Shown: positions 42,383 through 50,869 of the stretch, one piece after another
Position numbering within the stretch: the stretch's first letter is position 1
Layout of the letters: each line of letters opens with the position of its first letter
Origin: Phytoactinopolyspora alkaliphila
GTDB taxonomy: Bacteria > Actinomycetota > Actinomycetes > Jiangellales > Jiangellaceae
Direction of reading: 5' to 3'
Assembly: GCF_010550695.1 (NCBI RefSeq)
Contig: NZ_JAAGOB010000008.1
Location: 1-64,000 of the forward strand
Length of the DNA stretch: 64,000 bases
Notes under the pieces: generated by a model
Database searches by the model: none
What the model was told of the DNA's origin: nothing
What the model saw: only the letters and a program-made list of their open reading frames with translations
Program-made: the position numbers and the translations under genes

Positions 42383-43798
42383 GTGAACACAACCGAAGCC
42401 CAGACCATCGGGCAGATTATTCGGCGAACAAGGCTCGAACTCGGCATGAGCCAGTACGTCCTCGCGGACCGGCTCGCGGCTGTCTCGGGCAAGCCGACGA
42501 TGGGGCGAGACCGGGTGGCCCGATGGGAGCGCGGGAGCCAGGTGCCCCGCAACGAATGGCGGCAGTGGCTCTCGGCGGTGCTGGACGTCCCCACCGACAG
42601 GCTCGATCGGGGCGCGGAGGTGGCGAGACGGCAGAACCGCCTCGGCCATGCCCTGGTCACGGGCAGCACCACGGCATCGACCGGGACCGCACGGCGCGCA
42701 CAAGGCACGCCGGCCCTTCTGCCGGTGTTCCGGTCGCGGGTCCAGGCGGGCATACTGGCGGCCACCTTGCTGAATCCGAGCCGTGCTTTCAGCCTGTCCG
42801 AGCTGGCCGAAGAGGCCGGCGGCTCACTCGCCTCGGTGTCGAAGGAGAGCAAGATCCTGGAAGAGGCCGGGATCCTCTACACCCGCTACGAGGGCGCGAT
42901 CCGGCTGATCCGCGCCGCCACCGACAAGCCGATGCTCAGTCCACTGACGGAGCTGATCCGGGTGACCTATGGCGTTCCGCAGGTGATCGGAGAGGAGTTC
43001 GGCAGGGCCGCGGGTGTCGCGCAGATCGCCCTCACGGGCACCTGGGCGGAACGATTCGCGGGCGTGGCAGGTCCCGAGCCGGAGAGCATCCAGGTCCGCC
43101 TGATTCCCGTCGCCGACGAACACCCGGACGTTCGCGAGCTTCGCGCCGCCGCGCACCGGGCCGAAGCCCGCTTGCACCGGCCGGTGGTGTTCTCCGTGGC
43201 CACGAAGCGCCCGCCCGCTGGCCAAAGGGGCCGGCGCGCGCCGCGTACCGCCACGGCCGCACGGGTACCCCGCCAGCGCAGCCACGGCCCGGTGGTGCAT
43301 ATCGCCCCGCAGTCGACGCCGGACGCGATGCCGCCCACGGCGGAGGCGTGGGCTACCGGAGCCGACGTCATCGCCCGGCTGAACGGAGGCGGCCACCTCG
43401 AACTGTTCAGCGGCCCCTCCGCGGACAGCCGGCCACACTTCGAGGTGGCGGCTCACCATCTCGAATCGGCCGAGAGGGTCCTCGCGTCATCGCCGGAATC
43501 GGCGTTCGTCCTGATGTACCAGGCAGCACAAGCGATCGGCACCGGCTTGCTGGCGGCGCAGGGCCTGCGCGTCGCCGCCGGAAGCCCCGGGGACGTGCTC
43601 GGCCAGGCCGCCGTCGCGCAGTTCGGCCCACAGTTCCGTCAGCTCGAGCTGCTCCGTCAGCGGCACCTGGCCATGACCGACCCGAGCTGGCGTGACAACC
43701 GGGTCGCCGACATCGACGTCGACGGAGCCCTTCCGGCGATCCGCGCACTGCTGAAATCGGCGCAGGATCTGACCATCGAACTCAACCTCTTCGCCTGA
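42383..43798 (+). CDS. XRE HTH, winged-helix, NTase-like and HEPN-like fusion protein
   Basis: A 471-residue protein from a GTG at 42383 with GGGGCGGG upstream. Residues 9-70 are an XRE HTH (IRRTRLELGMSQYVLADRLA, VARWERGSQVP). Residues about 118-178 form a winged helix (FSLSELAEEAGGSLASVSKE). Residues about 205-270 align with the NTase-like block usually read as GSWAxRxxGxxGxxPxDIDVL, but here GTWAERFAG (219-227) and ESIQVRL (234-240) lack the Gly-Ser and Asp-x-Asp catalytic residues. Residues about 350-465 form an all-helical HEPN-like domain (HFEVAAHHLESAERVLAS, FVLMYQAAQAIGTGLLAAQGL) ending with LELLRQRHLAM. A basic linker sits at 275-310. A regulator or toxin-like sensor; precise activity unknown. 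Confidence 0.7.
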   Translation: MNTTEAQTIGQIIRRTRLELGMSQYVLADRLAAVSGKPTMGRDRVARWERGSQVPRNEWRQWLSAVLDVPTDRLDRGAEVARRQNRLGHALVTGSTTASTGTARRAQGTPALLPVFRSRVQAGILAATLLNPSRAFSLSELAEEAGGSLASVSKESKILEEAGILYTRYEGAIRLIRAATDKPMLSPLTELIRVTYGVPQVIGEEFGRAAGVAQIALTGTWAERFAGVAGPEPESIQVRLIPVADEHPDVRELRAAAHRAEARLHRPVVFSVATKRPPAGQRGRRAPRTATAARVPRQRSHGPVVHIAPQSTPDAMPPTAEAWATGADVIARLNGGGHLELFSGPSADSRPHFEVAAHHLESAERVLASSPESAFVLMYQAAQAIGTGLLAAQGLRVAAGSPGDVLGQAAVAQFGPQFRQLELLRQRHLAMTDPSWRDNRVADIDVDGALPAIRALLKSAQDLTIELNLFA

Positions 43799-43918
43799 TC
43801 CGTCTGAGCTCAGCCGCCTCTGGCCGACGCGTCGTCGCGCAGGCGCGTCCCGGGCGCTGTTCTCTCTCGCGTCGCTTCCGGCTCGTCTCGACACGTCGCG
43901 GCCGCGTCATCCTGGCGA

Positions 43919-44899
43919 TCAGTTCTCCAGCGTTTCGGACGGCAACTCGCCGAAGCGCCTCTGGTACTCCGCGGCAAAGCGGCCCGGGTGACCGAGCCCC
44001 CACTTCGCTACGACCTGCCCGACCGTGATCGCGTCGCGTTGCGCCGCCCGAAGCTCTTCACGGGCGCGCTGCATCCGCACGGCAGTCAGATAGCGTCTGG
44101 GCGACATGCCCAGGTGCTTGGCGAAGCCGTGCTGCAGCGCCCGAACGCTCACGTTGGCCTCCTTGGCGAGCATGTTCACCGTGTGCCGCCACTCGGGGTG
44201 ATTCTCGATCAGCTCCCGGGCGATACTCACCGCCCGGCTCGGCACCGGGCACAGCGTGGAGTCGTCCAGCAGATCCGAGTAATTGTGGCGCTGAGACAAC
44301 AGAAGCCCGGTGAGGAGCCCGTTCTCGAGCTCGGTCGCCGCTAGCTGATTGTTGACCAGGCTGTCGTCGGAGCGGTCGAGTTCATGCACCATGTATCGCA
44401 CACCGTTCGCCCAGCTCAACCCGAATCCTGACCCGACGTCCATCCCCAGGGAGAACCGGACCGGACGCGGAAGCGGGGCACCGAGCAGATCACGCAGGTG
44501 TGCCTCAAGCGCAGGCCGTTCTATCCGCAGGATCAGCATTGTGCAATCTCTGGACCAGCGCATGCTCAGGGGCTCGGTGGGCGACACGACCGAGGCGAAC
44601 CCTGGCTTGGAGTAGATGACCTCATTGCCGCAACTGACCGTGCAATGCCCGGAGAGCGGTATCTGAACGACGAAGAACGAGCCTAACTCTCCCGGCTCGA
44701 TGAGGACGTCGCCGCCGTACTCCACGTAGTTGGCGGCGACCCGCCCGATCCGGCGGGTGTGCATCCGTGCGTCCAGCGTCTTCGACTTTCCCACCAGATC
44801 GAGCCGATGCGGTACGAACACCCTGCCGACGATGTCACGTGCTTCATCGAGATCGGTCGAATGGAAGAGCTCGAAACGCTCAAGTGGCAAGCCCGTCAT
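43919..44899 (-). CDS. AraC-family regulator
   Basis: A 326-residue regulator from an ATG at 44899. Residues about 30-215 are the AraC-binding-like N-terminal domain (FHSTDLDEAR, FVVQIPLSGHCTV). Residues about 225-325 are two HTHs of the AraC type: ELIENHPEWRHTVNMLAKEANVSVRALQHGFAKHLGMSPRRYL landmarks and VVAKWGLGHPGRFAAEYQRRFGELP. It is divergent from tnaA with 189 bases between starts and is the obvious candidate regulator of tryptophanase. The inducer is unknown, though similar activators respond to aromatic acids. Confidence 0.88.
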   Translation of the reverse strand: MTGLPLERFELFHSTDLDEARDIVGRVFVPHRLDLVGKSKTLDARMHTRRIGRVAANYVEYGGDVLIEPGELGSFFVVQIPLSGHCTVSCGNEVIYSKPGFASVVSPTEPLSMRWSRDCTMLILRIERPALEAHLRDLLGAPLPRPVRFSLGMDVGSGFGLSWANGVRYMVHELDRSDDSLVNNQLAATELENGLLTGLLLSQRHNYSDLLDDSTLCPVPSRAVSIARELIENHPEWRHTVNMLAKEANVSVRALQHGFAKHLGMSPRRYLTAVRMQRAREELRAAQRDAITVGQVVAKWGLGHPGRFAAEYQRRFGELPSETLEN

Positions 44900-45088
44900 G
44901 ACCTTTCCGATCAGAGCGGCGAAGAGAACTAGACAAGGGTAGTCTCCTCCTCACTCAGAGTCACCCCCCGTGACTTACTGTTACCAAGCGGGACCGCGCA
45001 ACCTTCGCATGCCGCCGTGCCGGGGAGTCCTCCTCAGGTGAACTGGCCCCTGCCCCCGCGTGCATGATCACCAGCACACTTGGGGTTC

Positions 45089-46489
45089 ATGGAGACAGAT
45101 CGACCGCCCGCGGAGGCACAGCCGGCTCCCCCGTTCATGGAGCCGTTCCGGATCAAGTCAGTGGAACCCATCCCCTTCCCGACCCGAGACCAGCGCCAGG
45201 CCACGCTCGCCCATGCCGGATACAACCTGTTCCGAGTGCCGGCAAGGCAGGTCACGATTGACCTGCTCACCGACTCTGGCACGAGCGCAATGTCGGCGGC
45301 GCAGTGGTCCGCCCTGATGTCCGGGGATGAATCATACGCCGGAGCGGAGTCGTTCGAAAGGTTCGAGTCGGTGGTGCGTGATCTCACCGGCTACGACGAG
45401 GTCCTGCCGGTGCATCAGGGCCGCGCCGCTGAACGCATCCTGCTCGGAGCCGTCCTGCGTCCCGGAGACGTGTCCATCAGCAACACCCATTTCGACACCA
45501 CCCGGGCCAGCGTGGAGGCGGCCGGTGCGCACGCCGTCGATCTTCCCGTCGACCACGCCACTCCAGTGCCGTTCGGCGGCGACATGGACCTGAACGCGCT
45601 GGCGACCCGGCTCCGCGGAGCAGACGGTCCGGACGCGCGCTGCGTGGTTCTGACCATTACCAACAACGCCGGCGGCGGGCAGCCCGTCGGGATGACCAAC
45701 GTCGAAGCCGTGCGCCGCCTGTGCGACGAGCACGACGTTCTCCTTCTGCTCGATGCTTCCCGCTTCGCGGAGAATGCCTACCTGATCACGCAGCGCGACC
45801 CCGACTACGCCCACCACAGTCCGCGAGACATCGCCCGGGTGGTCTTCTCGATGGCTGACGGGTGCTGGGCGAGCCTGAAGAAGGACGGCATCGGCAACAT
45901 CGGCGGGCTGATCGCACTGCGCGATCCTGATCTGGCCCGGCGCTGCCGCGAACTGCTCGTGGCCACCGAGGGCTTTCCTACCTACGGCGGGCTGGCCGGG
46001 CGAGATCTCGACGTTCTGGCGCAGGGGCTCATCGAGGTGACCGATCCCCGCTACCTGCGCTACCGAGCCGAGGCCGCGCACTGGTTCGGCAGTCAACTTG
46101 CCCAAGCCGGCCTGCCGATACTCCGGCCCACCGGGTGTCACGCCGTTTATGTCGACGCGGCCGCCCTGCTGCCGCAGCTCGAAGCACACGAGCTCCCCGC
46201 CACGTCGCTCGCGAACGAGATCTATCTCGCCGGCGCGATCCGGGTCACGGACCTGGGCACCTTGGTGTTCGGCCGTGCCGATCCCGACACCGGCCACGAG
46301 GAGCCCGCGCCTCGCGAGCTGGTGCGCTTCGCCCTCCCCCGGCGTGTCTACACGAAGAGCCACCTGGAATACGTCGTGCAGCACGCCGGCGGGGTGGCCG
46401 CCCGCGCTCAACGCCTGCCGGGGTACCGGATCAGCGAGCAGAGCCCGACCCTTCGCCACTTCACCGCCGTGCTGAAGCCGTGGGGGTGA
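45089..46489 (+). CDS. tnaA: Tryptophanase (tryptophan indole-lyase)
   Basis: A 466-residue PLP enzyme that splits tryptophan to indole, pyruvate and ammonia. Family landmarks: EPFRIKSVEP at 18-27, DLLTDSGTSAMSAAQWSALM at 58-77 region, HQGRAAERIL near 109, NNAGGGQPVGMTN near 192, DASRFAENAYL near 222, and SLKKDGIGNIGG with Lys265 as the probable PLP lysine. Residues that separate tryptophanase from tyrosine phenol-lyase favour tryptophanase: Asp136 (E. coli Asp137), Leu389 (Ile396; Arg381 in the lyase) and His457 in LRHFTA (His463; Phe in the lyase). Start chosen as the ATG after TTGGGGTTC. It overlaps the convergent XRE gene by 29 bases. A substituted tryptophan may be the true substrate. 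Confidence 0.88.
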   Translation: METDRPPAEAQPAPPFMEPFRIKSVEPIPFPTRDQRQATLAHAGYNLFRVPARQVTIDLLTDSGTSAMSAAQWSALMSGDESYAGAESFERFESVVRDLTGYDEVLPVHQGRAAERILLGAVLRPGDVSISNTHFDTTRASVEAAGAHAVDLPVDHATPVPFGGDMDLNALATRLRGADGPDARCVVLTITNNAGGGQPVGMTNVEAVRRLCDEHDVLLLLDASRFAENAYLITQRDPDYAHHSPRDIARVVFSMADGCWASLKKDGIGNIGGLIALRDPDLARRCRELLVATEGFPTYGGLAGRDLDVLAQGLIEVTDPRYLRYRAEAAHWFGSQLAQAGLPILRPTGCHAVYVDAAALLPQLEAHELPATSLANEIYLAGAIRVTDLGTLVFGRADPDTGHEEPAPRELVRFALPRRVYTKSHLEYVVQHAGGVAARAQRLPGYRISEQSPTLRHFTAVLKPWG

Positions 46490-46775
46490 GCCGGGTGACC
46501 CGGGCAACCCGCGCGGCCACCTCGACCTCGCGCTGTGGCACGTCGAGCACGCTGCTGAGCCACTCTCGCCAGTACGGACCCGGTATCCGTTTGCCGCGTT
46601 CCCACCTCGCGACCTCCTCCCGGGTCAGGGAACTGTTCCCCGACGCATCCGCGAGCTGTTCAGCGATCTTGTGTTGGCTATATCCCAGGCTGCTTCTGAC
46701 CCGCCGGATCATGATCCCCACCGGCTCGTTCCCTTGCGCCACCTGCGTCGTCCTCCACCGTTCGGTCACCATCAA
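46461..46775 (-). CDS. Small XRE-family regulator related to the N-terminus of the HEPN fusion
   Basis: A 104-residue protein from an ATG at 46775. An XRE HTH spans about residues 20-75 (IRRVRSSLGYSQHKIAEQLADASG, VARWERGKRIPGPYWREWLSSVLDVP as landmarks). The helix order and the ARWERG...WLSxVLDVP end match the N-terminal domain of the 42383-43798 protein closely enough to suggest common ancestry. It lacks the winged-helix, NTase-like and HEPN-like parts. It lies head-to-head with the radical SAM gene across 240 bases and overlaps the tnaA 3' end, so it may control the radical SAM gene. Confidence 0.8.
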   Translation of the reverse strand: MMVTERWRTTQVAQGNEPVGIMIRRVRSSLGYSQHKIAEQLADASGNSSLTREEVARWERGKRIPGPYWREWLSSVLDVPQREVEVAARVARVTRLTPTASARR

Positions 46776-47017
46776 CCTCTCTCCGCCCCACTGAAAGCCT
46801 AGGAGTGGAGGCAGGCATGGCTAGTCCGATTCGCGAAGGATGCTGTCCAAATCGCGATGGATCAAAGACGGTGTGCACCGACCGGTTCGTAGCACCTCTC
46901 ACCTGCGCACACGGCATGTATCGGCCCCTGCCGCAGCCGACCGTGGCGATGCCAGGATCGGCCATACCCCGTGGCGTGGCCATCGGGCTCAGCAGGCGGC
47001 ACTGACAAGGAGCCAAC

Positions 47018-48688
47018 GTGCGCGGACCACTCGTCACTCTGGTCAACCCGAACCTGGTACATCCACCCATCACGCCCTACGCGCTGGACATCCTCACCAC
47101 GTCGCTGGAGGCGGTCGGGTTCGACGTCGAGGTGCTCGATCTCTGCCTGATGCGGCACGCCTGGCGCCGCGGCGTGGTCGAGTACTTCACCCGACGGCAG
47201 CCCTCCCTGGTGGGCGTGACCTTCCGCAACACCGACACGATCTATCCCCAGGAACAGCGCGTCTTCCTGGATTCGCACCGGGACGTCGTCCGCGAGATAC
47301 GGCGGCACTCAGCCGCACCCATCGTCGGCGGTGGCGTCGGCTTCTCCTCCATGCCGTTCGCCCTCGTCGACTACCTCGGTATCGACTACGGCGTGAAAGG
47401 GCCCGGTGAGACCACACTGGTCGCCCTGGCCGGGGCGCTGGCCGAGGACCGGCCCGTGGACACCGTCGGCGGGCTGATCGTCAACCATGGTGACGGTGTC
47501 GTCCGCCAGGTTCCGCACGCCAGCCGGCTGATCGCCCTCGGCCGGGCGTCGCTGGTGAATCGGACCACGCCGTACACCCGCAGGTCCGGCACGCCGAACC
47601 TGGTGGACAACCTCGCCTACTACCGCCGCGGCGGCCTCGGCAACATCCTCACCAAGAACGGCTGCGCATTCGCCTGCACCCACTGCGTCGAACCCGACGC
47701 GAAGGGCAACCAGTTCGCCCGCAGGGCCGAGACGGCCGTCGTCGACGAGATGGAGTCGCTCACCGCACAAGGCGTGTACCACCTGCACACCACCGACAGC
47801 GAGTTCAACCTGAACATCGCCCACAGCAAGGCGATCCTGCGGGAGATCGTCCAGCGCAAGCGGGCCGACGCGTCGTCGTCGCTGCATCGGCTGCGGCTGT
47901 GGATCTACATCCAGCCGGCACCGTTCGACGAGGAGTACGCCGCGCTGCTGGCCGAGGCCGGCTGCGCCGGCGTCAACGTGGCGCCGGACCATGTCCGCGA
48001 CGAGGTCCTGGACGGCTGGAAGGTCACCGGGAAGGGATCGCGGTTCTACACCTTCGACGACGTCCGCACGGTCTGCGAGCTGTCTCACCGGTACGGCATG
48101 CTGACCATGGTCGAGGCGTTGCTCGGCATGCCAGGCGAGACGGAGTCGACGATGCGCGCATGCGTGGACGGGCTGATGTCCCTAAACGCGACCGTCGTCG
48201 GATTCACCCTGGGCATCCGCGCGTTCCCCTATTCGCCGCTGGGAATCCGCCTCGCGGAGGCGAGCCGCGGCATCCGGCCGGTACGCGGTGTCCAGTCCAA
48301 CACCGCGGCCGCTGCGATCCTCCTCGCCCCACGAGCTCAATGCGCCAGCGCGGTCGAATACGAGCGGCAGTTCATGTTCGGCCCGGACGGCGGCTTCCGG
48401 CCGGTCTACTACTTCTCCCCGGCGCTTCCGGACGGGCCAGCCAGCACGGATCCCGCAGCCCGGTGGATGCGTAGCCTGGAGCTGCTGTGGGAATGGGTGC
48501 CGCCGCAGGACCGGCACCGCGTCATGCTTCCCACGGGACCGGGGCTGAGCGCCGAGGACAACAACTACGCCGACAACCCGTTCCTGATACGGCTCACCGA
48601 ACTCGGGCACAAGGGCGCGTACTGGGCGTACTGGCCGCGGCGCGAGGAGATCATGTCGACGGCGGACACCTCGGCCGGCCGCCGTTGA
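47018..48688 (+). CDS. Cobalamin-binding radical SAM protein, TsrM (tryptophan C2-methyltransferase)-like
   Basis: A 556-residue protein from a GTG at 47018 with AAGGAG upstream. Residues 1-140 are a B12-binding Rossmann domain (VTLVNPNLVHPPITPYALDIL, VGVTFRNTDTIYPQE). Residues about 205-430 are a radical SAM barrel with Cys216, Cys220 and Cys223 in CAFACTHC (CxxxCxxC). Landmarks HTTDSEFNLN near 257 and LWIYIQP near 294. Arg70, Glu262 and Tyr297 fall where residues reported for the TsrM structure (Arg69, Glu273, Tyr308, from memory) would align, with a constant offset for the latter two. TsrM methylates tryptophan C2 by a non-radical mechanism. Proximity to tryptophanase supports a tryptophan-related substrate. 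Other B12 radical SAM methylases remain possible. Confidence 0.8.
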   Translation: MRGPLVTLVNPNLVHPPITPYALDILTTSLEAVGFDVEVLDLCLMRHAWRRGVVEYFTRRQPSLVGVTFRNTDTIYPQEQRVFLDSHRDVVREIRRHSAAPIVGGGVGFSSMPFALVDYLGIDYGVKGPGETTLVALAGALAEDRPVDTVGGLIVNHGDGVVRQVPHASRLIALGRASLVNRTTPYTRRSGTPNLVDNLAYYRRGGLGNILTKNGCAFACTHCVEPDAKGNQFARRAETAVVDEMESLTAQGVYHLHTTDSEFNLNIAHSKAILREIVQRKRADASSSLHRLRLWIYIQPAPFDEEYAALLAEAGCAGVNVAPDHVRDEVLDGWKVTGKGSRFYTFDDVRTVCELSHRYGMLTMVEALLGMPGETESTMRACVDGLMSLNATVVGFTLGIRAFPYSPLGIRLAEASRGIRPVRGVQSNTAAAAILLAPRAQCASAVEYERQFMFGPDGGFRPVYYFSPALPDGPASTDPAARWMRSLELLWEWVPPQDRHRVMLPTGPGLSAEDNNYADNPFLIRLTELGHKGAYWAYWPRREEIMSTADTSAGRR

Positions 48689-48757
48689 CAACGCTGCGGT
48701 AACCATCGCACCGTCACAGCCGTGACGGCCCCGGCCGGCGTCGGATAGGTTTTGCTG

Positions 48758-50800
48758 ATGGTTGACAACCCCCTTCTCATCGCCAGCGACCTGCCGTACC
48801 AGCTACCGCGGTTCGAGCAGATCGAGCAGTCGCACTACCGGCCCGCTTTCGACCATTGCATGGCCAAGCATCGTGCGGAGATCGACGCCATCGCGGCCAA
48901 CCCCGAGCCACCGACGTTCGAGAACACCATCGTCGCCCTGGAACGCAGCGGCCAGCAGCTCATGCGGGTGTTTCTCGTCTTCTTCAACCAGGCCAGCGCC
49001 AACACCAATGCCGAGATCCAGGAGCTGCATGGTGAGCTCTCGCCGCAGATAGCGGCACACCAAGACGCCATTCTGCTCAACCCGGAGCTGTTCGCCCGGG
49101 TGAGAGCGGTGCACGACGCGAGCCCCGAGCTCGACCCGGAGTCGCGCCGGCTCCTGGACCGCACCTATCTGGAGTTCACCCGAGCCGGTGCCGGTCTCAC
49201 CGCAGACCAGCAGGCCAGGCTGCGCGAGATCAACGGGGAGCTGTCCGGGCTGTCCACCGCGTTCGGGAATAAGCTTCTCGACGACACCAACGCCACGGCC
49301 GTCGTGGTCGACGACGTCGCGGACCTGGATGGGCTATCCGCGGACGCCATTGCCGCCGCGGCTGAGACCGCACGTCAACGGGGGCTGGACGGCAAGTACG
49401 TCATCACCCTCGGCCTGCCTAGCAACCAGCCGGTTCTCGCGTCACTGAGCAACCGTGACCTGCGCGAGCGGATCCACCGCGCCTCGATTCAGCGGGGCGC
49501 CAACGGCAACGAGCACGACACCGCGGCCACCGTCGCCCGCATCGTCGCCTTGCGGGCCGAACGCGCAGCGCTGTTCGGACACCACAGCCATGCCGCGTAC
49601 ACGCTGGAGGACTCCACCGCCGGCTCACCCGCCGCCGTGCACGAGATGCTCGACAAGCTGGTGCCGGCCGCCGTCGCCAACGCCCAGGCTGAGGCGGAGG
49701 CGCTGCAGGAGGCTGTGGGTGGCGAGTTCACCCTGCAAGCGTGGGACTGGGCGTTCTACTCCGAACAGGTGCGCCGCACCAAGTACCAGGTCGACGAGGC
49801 GGAACTGCGTCCCTACTTCGAGCTGGAACGCGTGCTGCACGACGGCGTATTCTTCGCCGCCCACCGTCTCTACGGCGTGAACTTCACCGAGCGGCACGAC
49901 CTCACCGCCTACCATCCGCAGGCGCGGGTCTTCGAGGTCACCGAAGAGGACGGCTCCCCCCTGGGGCTATTCGTCGGCGACTTCTTCGCCCGCGAATCCA
50001 AGCGCGGTGGCGCGTGGATGAACTCCTTCGTCGAGCAGTCGTCGCTGCTGGGCACGCAGCCCGTGGTGATCAACAATCTGAACGTCACCCAGCCGCCCGC
50101 GGGCGAGCCGGCGCTGATGACCTTCGACGAGGTCAACACCATGTTTCACGAGTTCGGCCACGCCCTGCACGGCTTGTTCTCCGACGTCCGGTACCCGAAA
50201 TTCTCCGGTACCAGCGTCCGCCGGGACTTCGTCGAGTTTCCGTCCCAGGTCAACGAGATGTGGTCCACCTGGCCGGAGGTCCTGGCCAACTATGCGCGTC
50301 ACTACCGCACGGGGGAGCAGCTTTCGCCGGAGGTGGTGCAGCGCCTGCTCGACTCACAGATCTGGGGCGAAGGCTTCAAGACCACCGAGTACCTGGCGGC
50401 GTCGCTACTGGATCTGGCCTGGCATGAGCTCAGCGCCGACGACGCCGGCACCATCACCGCCGACGACATCCCCGGCTTCGAGACCGCCGCGCTGGAAGCC
50501 GCAGGTATCGCCCTCGACACCATCCCGCCGAGGTACCGCACCACGTACTTCGCGCACATCTTCGGCGGCGGCTACAGCGCCGGATACTACTCCTACATCT
50601 GGAGCGAGGTCCTCGACGCCGAGACCGTCGAGTGGTTCAAGGAGAACGGCGGGCTGACCCGGGAGAACGGCGAGCACTTCCGCCGTACCCTGCTGTCCCG
50701 CGGCGGCAGCGTCCCGGAGATGGACGCGTTCCGCGAGTTCCGCGGCCGCGACCCGCAGATCGAACCCCTGCTGGAACGACGCGGCCTCAACCGCAGCTGA
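48758..50800 (+). CDS. dcp: M3-family peptidyl-dipeptidase Dcp
   Basis: A 680-residue zinc metallopeptidase starting MVDNPLLIASDLPYQLPRFEQI, an ATG at 48758. The active site MFHEFGHALHG gives His464, Glu465 and His468, and GYSAGYYSYIWSEVLDAE near 612 is the conserved C-terminal block. Length matches Dcp (about 681), which removes C-terminal dipeptides in the cytoplasm and in some species contributes to peptide recycling. The ribosome site is weak (a G-rich stretch further upstream). Its 70-base distance to the radical SAM gene leaves co-transcription possible. It converges on a TetR gene across the family II repeat. Confidence 0.9.
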   Translation: MVDNPLLIASDLPYQLPRFEQIEQSHYRPAFDHCMAKHRAEIDAIAANPEPPTFENTIVALERSGQQLMRVFLVFFNQASANTNAEIQELHGELSPQIAAHQDAILLNPELFARVRAVHDASPELDPESRRLLDRTYLEFTRAGAGLTADQQARLREINGELSGLSTAFGNKLLDDTNATAVVVDDVADLDGLSADAIAAAAETARQRGLDGKYVITLGLPSNQPVLASLSNRDLRERIHRASIQRGANGNEHDTAATVARIVALRAERAALFGHHSHAAYTLEDSTAGSPAAVHEMLDKLVPAAVANAQAEAEALQEAVGGEFTLQAWDWAFYSEQVRRTKYQVDEAELRPYFELERVLHDGVFFAAHRLYGVNFTERHDLTAYHPQARVFEVTEEDGSPLGLFVGDFFARESKRGGAWMNSFVEQSSLLGTQPVVINNLNVTQPPAGEPALMTFDEVNTMFHEFGHALHGLFSDVRYPKFSGTSVRRDFVEFPSQVNEMWSTWPEVLANYARHYRTGEQLSPEVVQRLLDSQIWGEGFKTTEYLAASLLDLAWHELSADDAGTITADDIPGFETAALEAAGIALDTIPPRYRTTYFAHIFGGGYSAGYYSYIWSEVLDAETVEWFKENGGLTRENGEHFRRTLLSRGGSVPEMDAFREFRGRDPQIEPLLERRGLNRS

Positions 50801-50809
50801 CCGATCTCG

Positions 50810-50869
50810 CCCCATGATCATTGGCGTGTCCCCACACCATGAGGTAGCCGACCGCCAATGATCATGGGG
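50810..50869. repeat. Palindromic intergenic repeat, family II copy 1
   Basis: A 60-bp element with perfect 17-bp arms: CCCCATGATCATTGGCG (50810-50826) and CGCCAATGATCATGGGG (50853-50869). The loop of 26 bases is not conserved. Equivalent elements occur at 56028-56087 and 63194-63253. It lies between convergent dcp and TetR genes; the TetR stop codon (TGA, 50862-50864 in complement) and last codon Pro derive from it. Could act as a terminator. Confidence 0.75.

Noticed and set aside
45089-46489. Tyrosine phenol-lyase instead of tryptophanase
   Set aside because: The residue at the Arg381 position is Leu389 and the terminal motif is LRHFTA with His457, both tryptophanase-type.
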